The notes under the pieces: generated by a model
The model's database searches: none
What the model saw: the letters and a program-made list of their open reading frames with translations, nothing else
Told to the model about the DNA's origin: nothing
In this document: positions 7,701 to 17,126 of the stretch, one piece after another
How positions within the stretch are numbered: the first letter of the stretch is position 1
Layout: every line of letters begins with the position of its first letter
Assembly (NCBI RefSeq): GCF_900114265.1
Contig: NZ_FPKV01000005.1
Span: forward strand, 1 to 64,000
Reading direction: 5' to 3'
Length of the DNA stretch: 64,000 nucleotides
Source: Flaviramulus basaltis
GTDB taxonomy: Bacteria > Bacteroidota > Bacteroidia > Flavobacteriales > Flavobacteriaceae
Translations under genes and position numbers: made by a program

Positions 7701-10018
7701 TAGACTTTATAGGTGATGAGAGAGTCTATTTTTGGTTTAGAGACGCTACTGGCGCTCCTCATAGTATTGTAAGTACATTAATGGCTCTAGAAAAGTTTTT
7801 ACTTGATAAGGTTCATTCTGAAAAATCAATTGCTGAATACGTTGAGATTATTTTAAAAAATGGTAATTCTGTTGCATATTTTGGCGTTTTAAATTCCATT
7901 GGGAAATATTCACACAAATTATTTCTAAATGAATTGAAACCCATGCTACAAGTTTATAATTTTTATGAATGGGAAAAATCTTTAGATTATGGTGCACATA
8001 ATATTGAAGGCCATCAAATGATTGGTTCTAATTTTTTTGGCAAGAAAACATGGGATTTGGCAAAAGAATGGCATGACATGCCCCATAGAAAAACCTCGAT
8101 TCAAAGTGTATCTCTTTCCTTATTCTTAAATAATCAAGATTTAAGAGAATATTATAGTTCAGTAACTGATTCATGGAAAAAAACATTGAGTAATATTGAA
8201 TCTGAAGGCTATGAAAATGTTTATCTAAATAAATTAATTTCCTTTTATAATTATGACAACTATGATCCCATAGAAAATGAAGGCCGTTTTTACTATCAAT
8301 ACAAAGAACCCGAAAATTTAACCATTAAATATAAGGATGCTAGAGAGCAATTAACCGAGAGTAATGATTCCTTTATTTTTCCTTATCAGTGTTTTCAAGA
8401 AGTAGAACAAGAAAAAAAGTATTCGATAGAGGGTTGTGAAAAATTATGGAACAAAATTCAAACATATGCTAATTTGAATGATGAATATCCTTATTCTCAT
8501 TTATCAGGGAAGCATCAATCTGTACTAGGAGGAGGTGCTTTACTTATACTCAATAAAAATGTTTGGATAGATAAATACCCAGACATTTTAGAATGGATAA
8601 TAGAATATGTTGATAAAGTTTTACTTGATTATTCAATGGATAGGCACGATATGTCTCAAATAGGTATGGGACACTCTTGGTCACAGTTTACTGCAAACAT
8701 TTTAGCAATGTTGTGGCCTACAGATTTAAATAATAAGAGCTTAAAAAAGCAAATAGCACTACTTCTTACTAAAGCAAGTTATGACACCATAAAAATATTA
8801 TTCGTTTCACTTTCTAAATATCTTAAGTGGTCTGATAAAAGCTTTATACAAATCCAAAATCTAGTAATAATCTGGAGCTCAATTCTCTATAAAGATTATA
8901 AACAGACCCAAAATTATAATTCCATTGCTAATCAAGAAGATTTAAAGATAACGCATAATGATTTAACATTAGATGAGCATCGTGAGAAACTGTTAAGTGA
9001 TTTTGTAGATAATAAAATAAATAGCACTCTAATTGACTGGTCTAAATTACGAACAGTTGAGCCTAAAATTAAACAAAGAAACTGGCGTCATGACTCCGAT
9101 TTTACCATTGGCAACAAGCCAGGAATAGATTTAGAAATATTACAGCATGCTTTTAGCTCAATTCCTGAAATTGAAATAGTAGATGATAAAGAGCGGAATT
9201 ATCTTTTGAACCTTTGGAAGCAGATAACTGAGCAGATAGTATTTGAACTTGGAAATATAAATGAGAATAGTAAACAACAAGAAGACTATCCGAATCAATT
9301 CCATATATGGGCGTTGCAAAAAATACCCAAATTAGTATCACAAATTAAACCCACAGATAATATAAAGACAGATTTCTTTTGGGAGCAAATACTACAATAT
9401 GGCCATTTAGCAAGTCATTGGGTAGATATATTTTGCTTACATTATTTTTTAAATAATATTGAAAACAAAGAGTACCATAGCGGCTTCTTCAAAGAGTGGA
9501 AAAAAATGATTGCCTATGCTAGTGAATGCAAAACTTGGAATTATAAAAGGCATTATAGGGAAAATGAAATTTGGGAATCTTTGATGGGAGTGTCTAGTTC
9601 AATGATTAAGTTATGGGATAATGATGACTATATAGACTTCTTCAAAAAGGTGATTTTAGAAGATATTAAACTAATGAACAAAAAAGCTAATGACCAAGAT
9701 ATTATTTATAAAGTATTACTTGTTTTAAAAACAAAACCGGGTTTATATACTCTTAAAGAAGGGATTGATATAATTAATAAGTATCTGAATTTTAGAAAAA
9801 TATTAGATAAAATAGGTACTCCAGACGGTTTTGTCAGAGTAGATTTTGAACATGAGGACGCTTTAGCACAAACTACTAGTTTTTTATGGGAAAATCATAG
9901 AGATAGAATAATCAATAATGTTTTAACATTAAATGGATTTAAGCAAATAATTTTATTTTTAGTAGCAAATCAAAACCCAATAGGTATAGAATTACAAAGA
10001 AGAATTTTAATGCACTAA
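4742..10018 (+). CDS. Giant STAND-type NTPase with nuclease-like N-terminus; candidate antiviral sensor
   Basis: A 1758-residue protein. Residues ~20-90 (GGGGFVFEDK..., E67-D68, EIKI at 80-83, SKSN at 87-90) resemble the restriction-endonuclease-like N-terminus found on large bacterial NTPases. Residues ~300-600 form a P-loop NTPase with Walker A GKSGYGKS (328-335) and Walker B LFIDGIDR (D392). The remaining ~1150 residues are long and helical-looking with many W/H/Y, consistent with a sensor region as in Avs-type defence proteins. Inference: the C-terminal region detects a phage protein and the N-terminal domain acts as effector. It is a single gene with its own promoter, next to a Wadjet operon on the other strand. 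Assignment to a named Avs type is not possible from sequence alone. Confidence 0.6.
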   Translation: MAKKKQTSGIREIATSKQTGGGGFVFEDKVSAWFLSHFLADIKPFTPEIGKIKRIDYQVRGDGWLLEDLLLTTEVSNDIEIKIPISSKSNVQINSKGPNSELLGDIWNEYLNIASDVFDASKDYLCIINSKLHPKISKELNSLIKFSKENDAKLLHQRINQDDKAFSKDLKKLYKGFYCPVNIAKAHNIDESETVKILSRIILVEFDFENAISNDENQIIEVCKNCLLETSGSTEHQLYKNICSIRGELAPLSGFIDYQKLIKKLKNHFQLRGFTNHNNDWNKILETSRLKIDSIPDKIGNKVSFSTLNELEEIQGLIQKNKAVFILGKSGYGKSVLVKKYIQEKLNPNDKFVWVDAQSIQNNKLENHFGVQHNLTDIFNKVQQSNCYLFIDGIDRFFKEAELNLIFPILSVASHPSSSWKIIFTCQIEDYENVLERLYRINITLNIVDFELKTNVSNYVSQLKTHFPVLSELFKHNHLAPILNNLKYLDLLAYNLSTTANISKADFIGESTIIDWIWKKEIDSIGASSSRFIQDFSEKQAQKLSVSIPVSDFSISEISPLDKLKENKVFIEIEDRLYLTHDLFGDWARYKLIRANSRNLKPFLLSKDLFSPLWCKAIRLYGIYLLENNNDASEWIKLFNSLVASEPNEKIIQDLLLESIIFSADSYSHLTALWDVFHQNDGELFNRFLDQFLLKATLPNKNVLKLAEEIGGYSVAEASTYNRVPNYSYWGDILNFIHSKKNKIINISRAKTATITKMWLEYTPLNFLYRSECSEIALANAEWMFEFKHNRGFVKGEVDQNIYKAFLMGINEFPNEVIELALKLSKRIQVEKSEKKHDENSNPNKQVKSVFRHAKIRDKIQWPDGPYERVDDAFEKICIDENALNPIIDIFPEKAKEILLALFIEAPKEISFGYDNHYDLDINEPHNWFPPFYTRGPFLYFLNHQPKTGIEFIVSLVNFATNQWTNSFKHKELKIPKLSFKHDDKTLDFIGDERVYFWFRDATGAPHSIVSTLMALEKFLLDKVHSEKSIAEYVEIILKNGNSVAYFGVLNSIGKYSHKLFLNELKPMLQVYNFYEWEKSLDYGAHNIEGHQMIGSNFFGKKTWDLAKEWHDMPHRKTSIQSVSLSLFLNNQDLREYYSSVTDSWKKTLSNIESEGYENVYLNKLISFYNYDNYDPIENEGRFYYQYKEPENLTIKYKDAREQLTESNDSFIFPYQCFQEVEQEKKYSIEGCEKLWNKIQTYANLNDEYPYSHLSGKHQSVLGGGALLILNKNVWIDKYPDILEWIIEYVDKVLLDYSMDRHDMSQIGMGHSWSQFTANILAMLWPTDLNNKSLKKQIALLLTKASYDTIKILFVSLSKYLKWSDKSFIQIQNLVIIWSSILYKDYKQTQNYNSIANQEDLKITHNDLTLDEHREKLLSDFVDNKINSTLIDWSKLRTVEPKIKQRNWRHDSDFTIGNKPGIDLEILQHAFSSIPEIEIVDDKERNYLLNLWKQITEQIVFELGNINENSKQQEDYPNQFHIWALQKIPKLVSQIKPTDNIKTDFFWEQILQYGHLASHWVDIFCLHYFLNNIENKEYHSGFFKEWKKMIAYASECKTWNYKRHYRENEIWESLMGVSSSMIKLWDNDDYIDFFKKVILEDIKLMNKKANDQDIIYKVLLVLKTKPGLYTLKEGIDIINKYLNFRKILDKIGTPDGFVRVDFEHEDALAQTTSFLWENHRDRIINNVLTLNGFKQIILFLVANQNPIGIELQRRILMH

Positions 10019-10257
10019 ATTATTAAACTGAAGAAATCTTTAAAATTATTAGGCACTTGTATTTATATACATTTCTATTCATATAAGGACATCAATAAAT
10101 AAATATGTTTGACTAATAAAAAGCCTGAATTGAAGAAATCCATTAATATTTACCCTATATTTTTAAAATCTTTGATTTATACTATTTACGATTTTAATTA
10201 ATTCTCTAGTCCTTAGGTAAGAAAGCACAAAGAGTTTATAGGTTCATAAAATTAACT
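10019..10257. other. Gap between convergent genes
   Basis: This separates the 3' ends of the STAND gene (+) and the Wadjet-linked operon (-). It is AT-rich, with no ORF and no convincing terminator hairpin. Confidence 0.4.
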
Positions 10258-11454
10258 TTAGGGCTTGAAACCAAAGGCCTCAAATGGATTATCTCTGAAC
10301 TCTGAGCTATTAGACATTTTAGGATTTTGAAAATATCCGAATTCCTCTTGAATTTTAGTGGCGTTTTTTAAAAACTCATCTGTAAGATTTGGAATGTAAT
10401 GATGGCATATATCAAAAACACTTTCTCCTTTAGTATTTGAACCAATCGCTATACCAATTACATTATGAATAGACGGGTTTAATTTTCGGGCTACAATGCA
10501 CCTTAACTCAAGCTCTTGTTCTTTTCCGTCCCAATTATCTTGAGTTAATGGAATGAATACGTATAGATGGTTAGCATTTTCTTGGGGTAGTAACATCCTA
10601 GCATTAGACTTTTTATTAATTGCATCGTCTAAACATATTCCTAATTCTATTCTATTCATCCTATTTTCTTGATTAATCAATCTAACCGCAAACTCCATAT
10701 TATCTCTTCTTTCTTGACTAGTAGAGTCTGTTATGTGGTAATTGAAAAGATGATTTATCATATAATCCCATATAAAACTCGGCTTAATAGTTTCTCGCCA
10801 ATTATAATACTCTTGTGATGTAAGATAACTTACCCACAAATCATCAGGACAAGTTAAAACATCAACAGGTTGATCAAACTCTAAAGTTGTTTCTATATAA
10901 ATTGCCAGAAAATCAACCTCACAAGCAACAAGTAAATTACAATTTTCAAGAAATTTTTCTTTTGCAAATAGATAGTTTGTGAAATCGGTAATTGTGTCCA
11001 ACTCAGAAAGTATAGTTGCAGTAGATTTCTCATCAAAAATATGTACAAACTCCTCTTGATAATTTCCAATAGGAATTTGGTAATCTTTATCACTACCAAA
11101 AGCAATGGCTATTCTATAAATTACCCTTTGATCTTTTTTTGGCAGTTGAATAGATGTCTTTCTATCTTTTAGAAGAATACAATCTACAGAATTTAAGTGT
11201 CGTTCAGCTCCTTTTATCTGATTTATGGAGCTTTCGATTGCTTTCTTCGACCAACGCTTTTGCTGTATTTCTTGATTTTTATGTTCTGAAAACTTGATGT
11301 CTTTTACAGATATAATAATGACCGTATTAGCACATACTACAAGTAAATCGCAAAGTTCTTTTCCGTTTTTCCCGATTGGGTTTGGAAAGCTCCAAAACGG
11401 CAAGAAAGATATTCTGCATAAATGTGCTATATACTTTTCTGAAGGTGTCATCAT
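10258..11454 (-). CDS. Wadjet-linked protein with nuclease-like N-terminus, function unknown
   Basis: A 398-residue protein and the last gene of the Wadjet operon. Its ATG overlaps the stop of the preceding gene (11451-11454), implying coupled translation. Residues ~28-52 (GKNGKELCDLLVV...VIIISVKD) look like the start of a PD-(D/E)xK fold: E33, D36 and K51 are in register, but the usual acidic residue two before the lysine is S49. The C-terminal ~250 residues (charged, with WDGKEQELE) are unfamiliar. It may be an effector nuclease or an inactive DNA-binding derivative. The context points to phage or plasmid defence. Confidence 0.55.
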   Translation of the reverse strand: MMTPSEKYIAHLCRISFLPFWSFPNPIGKNGKELCDLLVVCANTVIIISVKDIKFSEHKNQEIQQKRWSKKAIESSINQIKGAERHLNSVDCILLKDRKTSIQLPKKDQRVIYRIAIAFGSDKDYQIPIGNYQEEFVHIFDEKSTATILSELDTITDFTNYLFAKEKFLENCNLLVACEVDFLAIYIETTLEFDQPVDVLTCPDDLWVSYLTSQEYYNWRETIKPSFIWDYMINHLFNYHITDSTSQERRDNMEFAVRLINQENRMNRIELGICLDDAINKKSNARMLLPQENANHLYVFIPLTQDNWDGKEQELELRCIVARKLNPSIHNVIGIAIGSNTKGESVFDICHHYIPNLTDEFLKNATKIQEEFGYFQNPKMSNSSEFRDNPFEAFGFKP

Positions 11455-13001
11455 ATTTTAACAAGGCCTTTACCTTTAACTTTTTTCTCACTGATATAAG
11501 AATATACTTTAGGTAGATTAACAATATGACCAGAGAATCCAGAGGCTTTTAAAAGTAAAATCGCAGTAAGCTTATGCACAATCATACTGATATGAAATAA
11601 CCCTTTGAACTCAGCTTCATAGTCTAGGCTATTTGATAAAAAATCGTCACCGTGTAAAAATTTATTACGGTCAATAAATACTGCATCGGATTCATCTTGA
11701 CTTAGTTTATAATTAAACTTATCAAAAGGTTCAGAAAGTTTTTTGTTGTTCGTCCCACGATTAAGTCCATCTAATTTTGAACATATTCGGGCGTAGTTAG
11801 CTTTATATGCTTTTAAATCTGCTTCAGATAGATTTTTAGGCTCATTATCTCTTTTTAATTGGTTGACTTCTTTTTTAGCGTTATAGGTGATTTTTTTTAG
11901 TGCTTTTGCTATTTCAGTCTCTTCTATAAGTGTTGATTCTCCTTTGTCATTTTCAGCAAACATTTTCGATATATTTTCCAATGCAACAAACAGGGAAGGT
12001 ACTTTTAATTCTAAGGTGTTGGAGTGACTATTAATTAATATTATTATAGATCTTAATACCTGTCCATTAGAATTAATCAAAGAGCAGAGGTTTGAATAGT
12101 TCTCCGTAGGGAATTCATTCATATATTCTAAAGAGGTATTACGATTAACTCTTTGAAGTACACCATTTTTATCTTTTTCAATTTTCATTTCTTGAAACTT
12201 CATATACTTGTGAGGACTTACTGTATGAAGCTCAAAACCTTTTAAATTACTTTTTGCGTAATCTATAGTTTTTATTCCTAGTGGATTTTCAAACTTATTA
12301 TAATTATAAGAGAAAATATACCCTTCTCCACCAAAGTATTTACCCTTTAAAAAGGCATAAGTCATTAAAATAGAATTACAAACCCTGGTGAATTCATCGT
12401 AACTAATTTTGGACTGAGAATCTATACCTAGAAAAGTTTCTTCTTTCTTTTTGACGGTATAAAAATGATATTCTTGTGAGTCTATGCTTAATTTGATGAG
12501 TATGTCTGGATTGTTAAGATTATCTATCTGTATGCACCAACTGGGTTGGAAATCTCTCATTAAAATGGTTGCATCCTTTATTGGAAGTAATAGTCGGTAA
12601 TACTTCTTTTTTTTATAATGAGTTTTACTTTTGTTAGAAATAGAGTGAATATTTGAAATGACTTTTTTGGTGATTGAACTATTTGTCGCCGTTGGATCAT
12701 CAAAATTTGGGAAAGAAATATGTTTTGGTATAATATGCTTTCCTAACATGTAATAGTCAATATCAGTACAACTTAGTTTTATTTCGGTTTCAGCTTTTAT
12801 TTTATAATCTGCTCCTTGCATTTTTTTAGTTATGTATGGATCTGGCTCTAAGGTGATATTATCAATAAAAGATATATTACAATTTAGGTTTGTATAAGGA
12901 TGTTTGGGTGATGTGTCTACTTCTAAAACACCTTTACGGTCAGTCCTTAGTGATTTTAGAAGTTGAAGGTTGGGAACTATTAGTTTATTAATTATTGCCA
13001 T
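11451..13001 (-). CDS. Wadjet-linked protein with HEPN-like RxxxxH motif
   Basis: About 516 residues, fifth gene of the Wadjet operon. I chose ATG at 13001 (MAIINKL), which overlaps jetD by 14 bases; ATG at 13022 would overlap by 35. The N-terminal ~300 residues look like a mixed alpha/beta domain with no family I recognise. The C-terminal ~150 residues are helical and contain IDRNKFLHGDD near residue 445. This fits the HEPN catalytic signature RN-x3-H followed by G, as in ApeA-like defence proteins. HEPN proteins with this motif are often toxin RNases. Neither this nor the next gene is part of the standard JetABCD set. Confidence 0.55.
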   Translation of the reverse strand: MAIINKLIVPNLQLLKSLRTDRKGVLEVDTSPKHPYTNLNCNISFIDNITLEPDPYITKKMQGADYKIKAETEIKLSCTDIDYYMLGKHIIPKHISFPNFDDPTATNSSITKKVISNIHSISNKSKTHYKKKKYYRLLLPIKDATILMRDFQPSWCIQIDNLNNPDILIKLSIDSQEYHFYTVKKKEETFLGIDSQSKISYDEFTRVCNSILMTYAFLKGKYFGGEGYIFSYNYNKFENPLGIKTIDYAKSNLKGFELHTVSPHKYMKFQEMKIEKDKNGVLQRVNRNTSLEYMNEFPTENYSNLCSLINSNGQVLRSIIILINSHSNTLELKVPSLFVALENISKMFAENDKGESTLIEETEIAKALKKITYNAKKEVNQLKRDNEPKNLSEADLKAYKANYARICSKLDGLNRGTNNKKLSEPFDKFNYKLSQDESDAVFIDRNKFLHGDDFLSNSLDYEAEFKGLFHISMIVHKLTAILLLKASGFSGHIVNLPKVYSYISEKKVKGKGLVKI

Positions 13002-13935
13002 CAAGTATATTATTATTTTCAATCATTATTTTGAGGTTGTTTCCTTCTTCCGTAATCCAATGATTTTTATGTATTAATTCTTTAATGAGAGATATGTCTC
13101 TTTCTGAATAAAATTCTTTTTTTAAACCAGATAAACTATCAGGATTCTCAGAATCCTTCCAATGACTTTTATGATCTGTATCTTTTATACCTCTAGAAAT
13201 TCCATCGGGATGTAAAAGCTGTATATCTGGAATTATATTCTTCACTAATTGATATATTTCTAAACCATCTTTATCCCAATCTGCTGAATAATAAATGGGC
13301 AATCCTCTTCTTAATTCATAAGTATACTCTAACTTTGGAACATTCTTACCACCAGCATACCACAGTTCATACCCATTTTCTCTTGGTAATTTATCTCTGT
13401 TTAAAAAATTCCCGTTCTCACATAGAATAATAAGTTTTGGATCATAGCATTGTAAAACGTACAAGAACTGTTGGCTTTTATTATCTACAAGTTTTATATT
13501 AAAAATAGAATTGATGGCGTCGACAAGAGAAGGATGCTTATCTAAATATTTTTCATTTTTAAAAAACATTAACGAAAATCCTTTTACGCTTTCTTGAGCT
13601 TTTATAAGATCAGCTTTTAGCTTCTCTAGGCTTCCATCTTTAATACCTTCTTTAAAGTCTATTAATAATTTTATGTCTTTTTCCTCAAACCTAAGTTGAG
13701 GCTTCAATAGGTTTTCACTATCTAAAAAAGTAGCATAACGGCTATAATCTTCAAGATACTTATTTTCATATACCTCTATAAAATCTAGGTTTCGACTAAA
13801 TGTTTTTCTATTACGCTTAATTTCTAAAGCAGTCTCGTGATTTTTAAAAACGGGACTTTTACTTATTGTCTTATTTAGTTTTACTTCTCCAGTCTCATAC
13901 AGTTTGTGTAGTGCCTTTATTTCTATCCAATTCAT
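12988..13935 (-). CDS. jetD: Wadjet JetD / MksG, TOPRIM nuclease subunit
   Basis: A 315-residue nuclease of the Wadjet plasmid-defence complex. JetD cleaves circular DNA after the JetABC motor has extruded a loop. The TOPRIM core is visible: E173 in ILCENGNF, a GG turn (YAGGKNVP, ~194-201), and the acidic D219-x-D221-x-D223 cluster in SADWDKDGLE. The N-terminal ~150 residues match the winged-helix/arm region (DUF3322-like) by position. The ATG overlaps the jetC stop by four bases (ATGA), so the two are translationally coupled. It is somewhat shorter than typical JetD proteins (~380). Confidence 0.85.
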   Translation of the reverse strand: MNWIEIKALHKLYETGEVKLNKTISKSPVFKNHETALEIKRNRKTFSRNLDFIEVYENKYLEDYSRYATFLDSENLLKPQLRFEEKDIKLLIDFKEGIKDGSLEKLKADLIKAQESVKGFSLMFFKNEKYLDKHPSLVDAINSIFNIKLVDNKSQQFLYVLQCYDPKLIILCENGNFLNRDKLPRENGYELWYAGGKNVPKLEYTYELRRGLPIYYSADWDKDGLEIYQLVKNIIPDIQLLHPDGISRGIKDTDHKSHWKDSENPDSLSGLKKEFYSERDISLIKELIHKNHWITEEGNNLKIMIENNNILDGNN

Positions 13936-16900
13936 TTAGTAGCCTTTCTTTTTAAATACCCCTGTAACTGTTCGTTTTTATAGTTTGTTTTAAAGCTACT
14001 ATTAGGAATGGGATAATTACGATTTTTGTCTGTTTTACCTTCAAGAAGTTGATGCAAATACCAACCATCTTCTGTATTAGAACCAAATGGCTCTGGTGTC
14101 ATTGTTATAATTTGATAACCATATTTTTGAGCAATTTGAGGGAAGGTGTTGAAATTGTCATCATCTAAATTAGATACTTCCTCAAGTATTAAAAATCGTA
14201 ATCCGTCTCTTTTTTCTTTGGATGTTATAGACAACCTGCCAATGCCCAAGAGAACTCTAGCTGTATAACTCTCTCCTGTACTACCAGGATATTCTTTACC
14301 GTCGCTATCCTTAAATTCTGTTTTGAGCGTGAAATAAGTCTTTGGGTCTAGAAGATCTGAAAACTCTATGTTTTTGGAATAACCAGAGATATCCTTGAAT
14401 GCTTCTTCAACAAAATTTTCAACTGTTTCTGACTCAAACAATCCTGCTGTTTGAGCTTTAGAAGACAAGCTATTTATCCAATTAATTTTGAAGTTGACAT
14501 TTGGATCAAAGACGACTTGAAAATAGTATTTTTTACTTATCAACTCTCCTTTAAAAAAAGTATTAAGTTTAGCTACCACAGATTTATAATTATCATATTC
14601 ATTCTGAGTCTTATGAAAAATCTTTAGCATTGTATCTATTATTGCCGAGGCCAGTTTATTCCTGTCTTGATGAATACTACCTAATACTTTTTCAATATTT
14701 TTTGTGGTAACAATATCATTACCTAATAATTTTTTCTCAAGAATTTTATACTCAAAAGTCTCTGTTTCTTTTTCAATTTCTTGTCTTACCTCAATATCAT
14801 CCTTTAGTTCTTTATAGTTAGTTAGTGAGGATTTGTAGCTGGACTCATATGCAGTTTTTGCCAGTGCGAATTTTTCTTGAATAGAAGTAAGATTATCTAC
14901 AGATGTAACATCTTTTAATAACGCATTTTTTAAGCTTGGATATTTAATCAATATAGCTTTCTCTTCTGCTTCAATTTTTTTGAGTCCTTCAATTTTTAAA
15001 TCTTCAATCTCTTTAGGATTGTAGTTAACCTTTTCTAGTTCTTCAGTTTTAGTATTTAATAGGGTTTTTGTGCTCTCAAATACTCCATTTGCCTCAAGTT
15101 GGCCGGTGTTGAGTTTACTTTGTTCTGCACTACATTTGTTTATTTCTTCATCTAGATTTTCATTTGAAAATTTGAAAGGAATTTTCAAAGACAATGTATC
15201 TAGTTTTTCTTTCATATCAGCAATAGAGGCTTTTATATCAGCTTTAAAATTATCTAGATTCTGAATCATTATTACAGAGGATTTATACTCTTTAACTTTT
15301 CTTTGGTCTGGGATATTTACATCCCAATTAAAATCTAAATCAAGAGATTCTATACTATCTAATAGACCTTGTTCCAGTTTTTTTATACTACTAAGTTTCT
15401 TATCTATTTTAGTAATTTCTGTAATTAAATTCTGCTTTTTAATACTAAAAGCACTGGACAAAGCATCTTTGTCATCAAACAAACGATCTGTAGAAAGTGA
15501 TTTTATAAATCTTTTTATGCCTCCTATGCTATACCACCATCCTTGGTTTTCTTCATCTTCTTCTATAAACGCCTCGTTGAGAATATCTAAACTAGAGGTA
15601 TACATTACTTGATCTACAACTTCTTCCGGAAAATTCCATTTAGTATCTAACAGAAAAGAGCGAAGTACGGTCTCTTGTCCAAGAGAAATACTCTGCTTCT
15701 TATTAAGAAGCTGTGATGCAAATGAGGTGTCATCTTTGAGTTCTAATATTTCAGATAACTTTTCAAGATTACCTTTCTTTTTTAAGAGTTGATTTTTTAG
15801 GGTGTTTAATTTCTCATTTTGCTTTTGATATTGCTCTTCTACGCCTTCAATAGTTTTATATTCCTTAACTACATTTGTTACATCCTTAATTGACTGAATA
15901 ATTTGTTTTACAGTCAAGTTCTTAAAATCAAAATCAATATTACCATTTTGAACTATTTTGGGCAGTTTACAATCATTTAAATCATTTAAATCTTGTTTTG
16001 TTTTAAGATAATCTGAATAGTTATTCTTATAAGTGTTAAGGTTGCTAAGAGCTTCAGAATATGATTTGAATTTTTCAATTGCCTTTTTCTGTTTTTCTTC
16101 TAAGTCTGGAATAGACTTATTGTATTTTTTAATTTCTGCATCAAGCTTATCTACTTTTGTTTTTGTATCGTCCCAAGTCTTACATTGTTGATTGAAGGTG
16201 TATTTATTTACGTAAAATTTATTCAACAAATATTCTTTTTCTGTTTCCTGATGCGTTATTGAAAGCTCTTCTAAAACTTCTAAGTACTCTCTCTTACCAG
16301 TAAGTGAACTTATTAAATCGCTTAGATTTTTGTAGCGCTCAACATAATCATCTAAGTTTTGTTTATTCTGTTTGTACTCAGCTTCAATTGCGTTTTTCTT
16401 GTTCTCAAATAAAAAACTCTTTAGACTCTCATCTTTATCAGTTTCTAGGGTGTTTGCTTTTGAAAATGCCTGTAAAACTTTCGCGAAAGCGGTAAGATGT
16501 GTGTCTTGGCTTAGATTAAGAGGAAGTATGTTTTTATCAAAAAAGAACTGGTATAACTCATTGCGTTCTGCTTTTCTGGTAAATACATCAAGGTATAATT
16601 CCTTTTCGTCTCTTAGATGTTTAGTAAGTACATCGATAGAAGGTATGGAAGGTTTTGTCCCTTTTGTAATAAAATCATCTTGATATACGAGCTTTTGTTC
16701 AGGTATTAAGCTACTTCCAAGGCTCTGTCTTTCTTTTTTAGTTTTTTTTGAATCTTTTTCTGAATCAAAAGGTTCGTTAAGAATTCTGAATAATTTGATT
16801 TGACTTGAGCTAGAGTTGGGTATGTTTACACCAAATGTGATATACATTTTATGCTCAACTTCTATGTTTAGAAAGAAATAAGCATTGGGCGTTTTATAAG

Positions 16901-17126
16901 GAATGGTATGAATTTGACGGTGTTCTTTTTTTACACTATCAGTTCCGAAATGTATTTTCTTGCGCTCGGCAATAAATAGAATTTGTAGTAAATCTGCTAA
17001 AAGGGATTTACCTATCCCGTTAGGACCAGTAAAATCTGTACGTGTATCGTGTATAAGATAGTCTTGGTTATAGTGCTTTATAATCCCTACAGTAGATATG
17101 GAATGTATTAATGGTAGTTTATTCAT
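13932..17126 (-). CDS. jetC: Wadjet JetC / MksB, SMC-like ATPase
   Basis: A 1064-residue SMC-family motor that loads on DNA and extrudes loops with JetA and JetB. The N-terminal Walker A is GPNGIGKS (34-41). Long heptad-rich coiled-coil arms (roughly 230-460 and 560-800) enclose a hinge-like region. Near the C-terminus are the signature-like segment GSTGESYTAR and a Walker B LILEEVSNLDD (~980), typical of the MukB/JetC branch. Length is close to the family norm (~1100). It overlaps jetB by 8 and jetD by 4 bases. All key ATPase motifs are present, so the motor should work. Confidence 0.87.
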   Translation of the reverse strand: MNKLPLIHSISTVGIIKHYNQDYLIHDTRTDFTGPNGIGKSLLADLLQILFIAERKKIHFGTDSVKKEHRQIHTIPYKTPNAYFFLNIEVEHKMYITFGVNIPNSSSSQIKLFRILNEPFDSEKDSKKTKKERQSLGSSLIPEQKLVYQDDFITKGTKPSIPSIDVLTKHLRDEKELYLDVFTRKAERNELYQFFFDKNILPLNLSQDTHLTAFAKVLQAFSKANTLETDKDESLKSFLFENKKNAIEAEYKQNKQNLDDYVERYKNLSDLISSLTGKREYLEVLEELSITHQETEKEYLLNKFYVNKYTFNQQCKTWDDTKTKVDKLDAEIKKYNKSIPDLEEKQKKAIEKFKSYSEALSNLNTYKNNYSDYLKTKQDLNDLNDCKLPKIVQNGNIDFDFKNLTVKQIIQSIKDVTNVVKEYKTIEGVEEQYQKQNEKLNTLKNQLLKKKGNLEKLSEILELKDDTSFASQLLNKKQSISLGQETVLRSFLLDTKWNFPEEVVDQVMYTSSLDILNEAFIEEDEENQGWWYSIGGIKRFIKSLSTDRLFDDKDALSSAFSIKKQNLITEITKIDKKLSSIKKLEQGLLDSIESLDLDFNWDVNIPDQRKVKEYKSSVIMIQNLDNFKADIKASIADMKEKLDTLSLKIPFKFSNENLDEEINKCSAEQSKLNTGQLEANGVFESTKTLLNTKTEELEKVNYNPKEIEDLKIEGLKKIEAEEKAILIKYPSLKNALLKDVTSVDNLTSIQEKFALAKTAYESSYKSSLTNYKELKDDIEVRQEIEKETETFEYKILEKKLLGNDIVTTKNIEKVLGSIHQDRNKLASAIIDTMLKIFHKTQNEYDNYKSVVAKLNTFFKGELISKKYYFQVVFDPNVNFKINWINSLSSKAQTAGLFESETVENFVEEAFKDISGYSKNIEFSDLLDPKTYFTLKTEFKDSDGKEYPGSTGESYTARVLLGIGRLSITSKEKRDGLRFLILEEVSNLDDDNFNTFPQIAQKYGYQIITMTPEPFGSNTEDGWYLHQLLEGKTDKNRNYPIPNSSFKTNYKNEQLQGYLKRKATK

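Noticed and set aside
4742-10018. BREX or DISARM core gene
   Set aside because: No PglZ, PglX, DrmA or DrmB partners or motifs are nearby; the P-loop layout and length suit a single-gene STAND protein.
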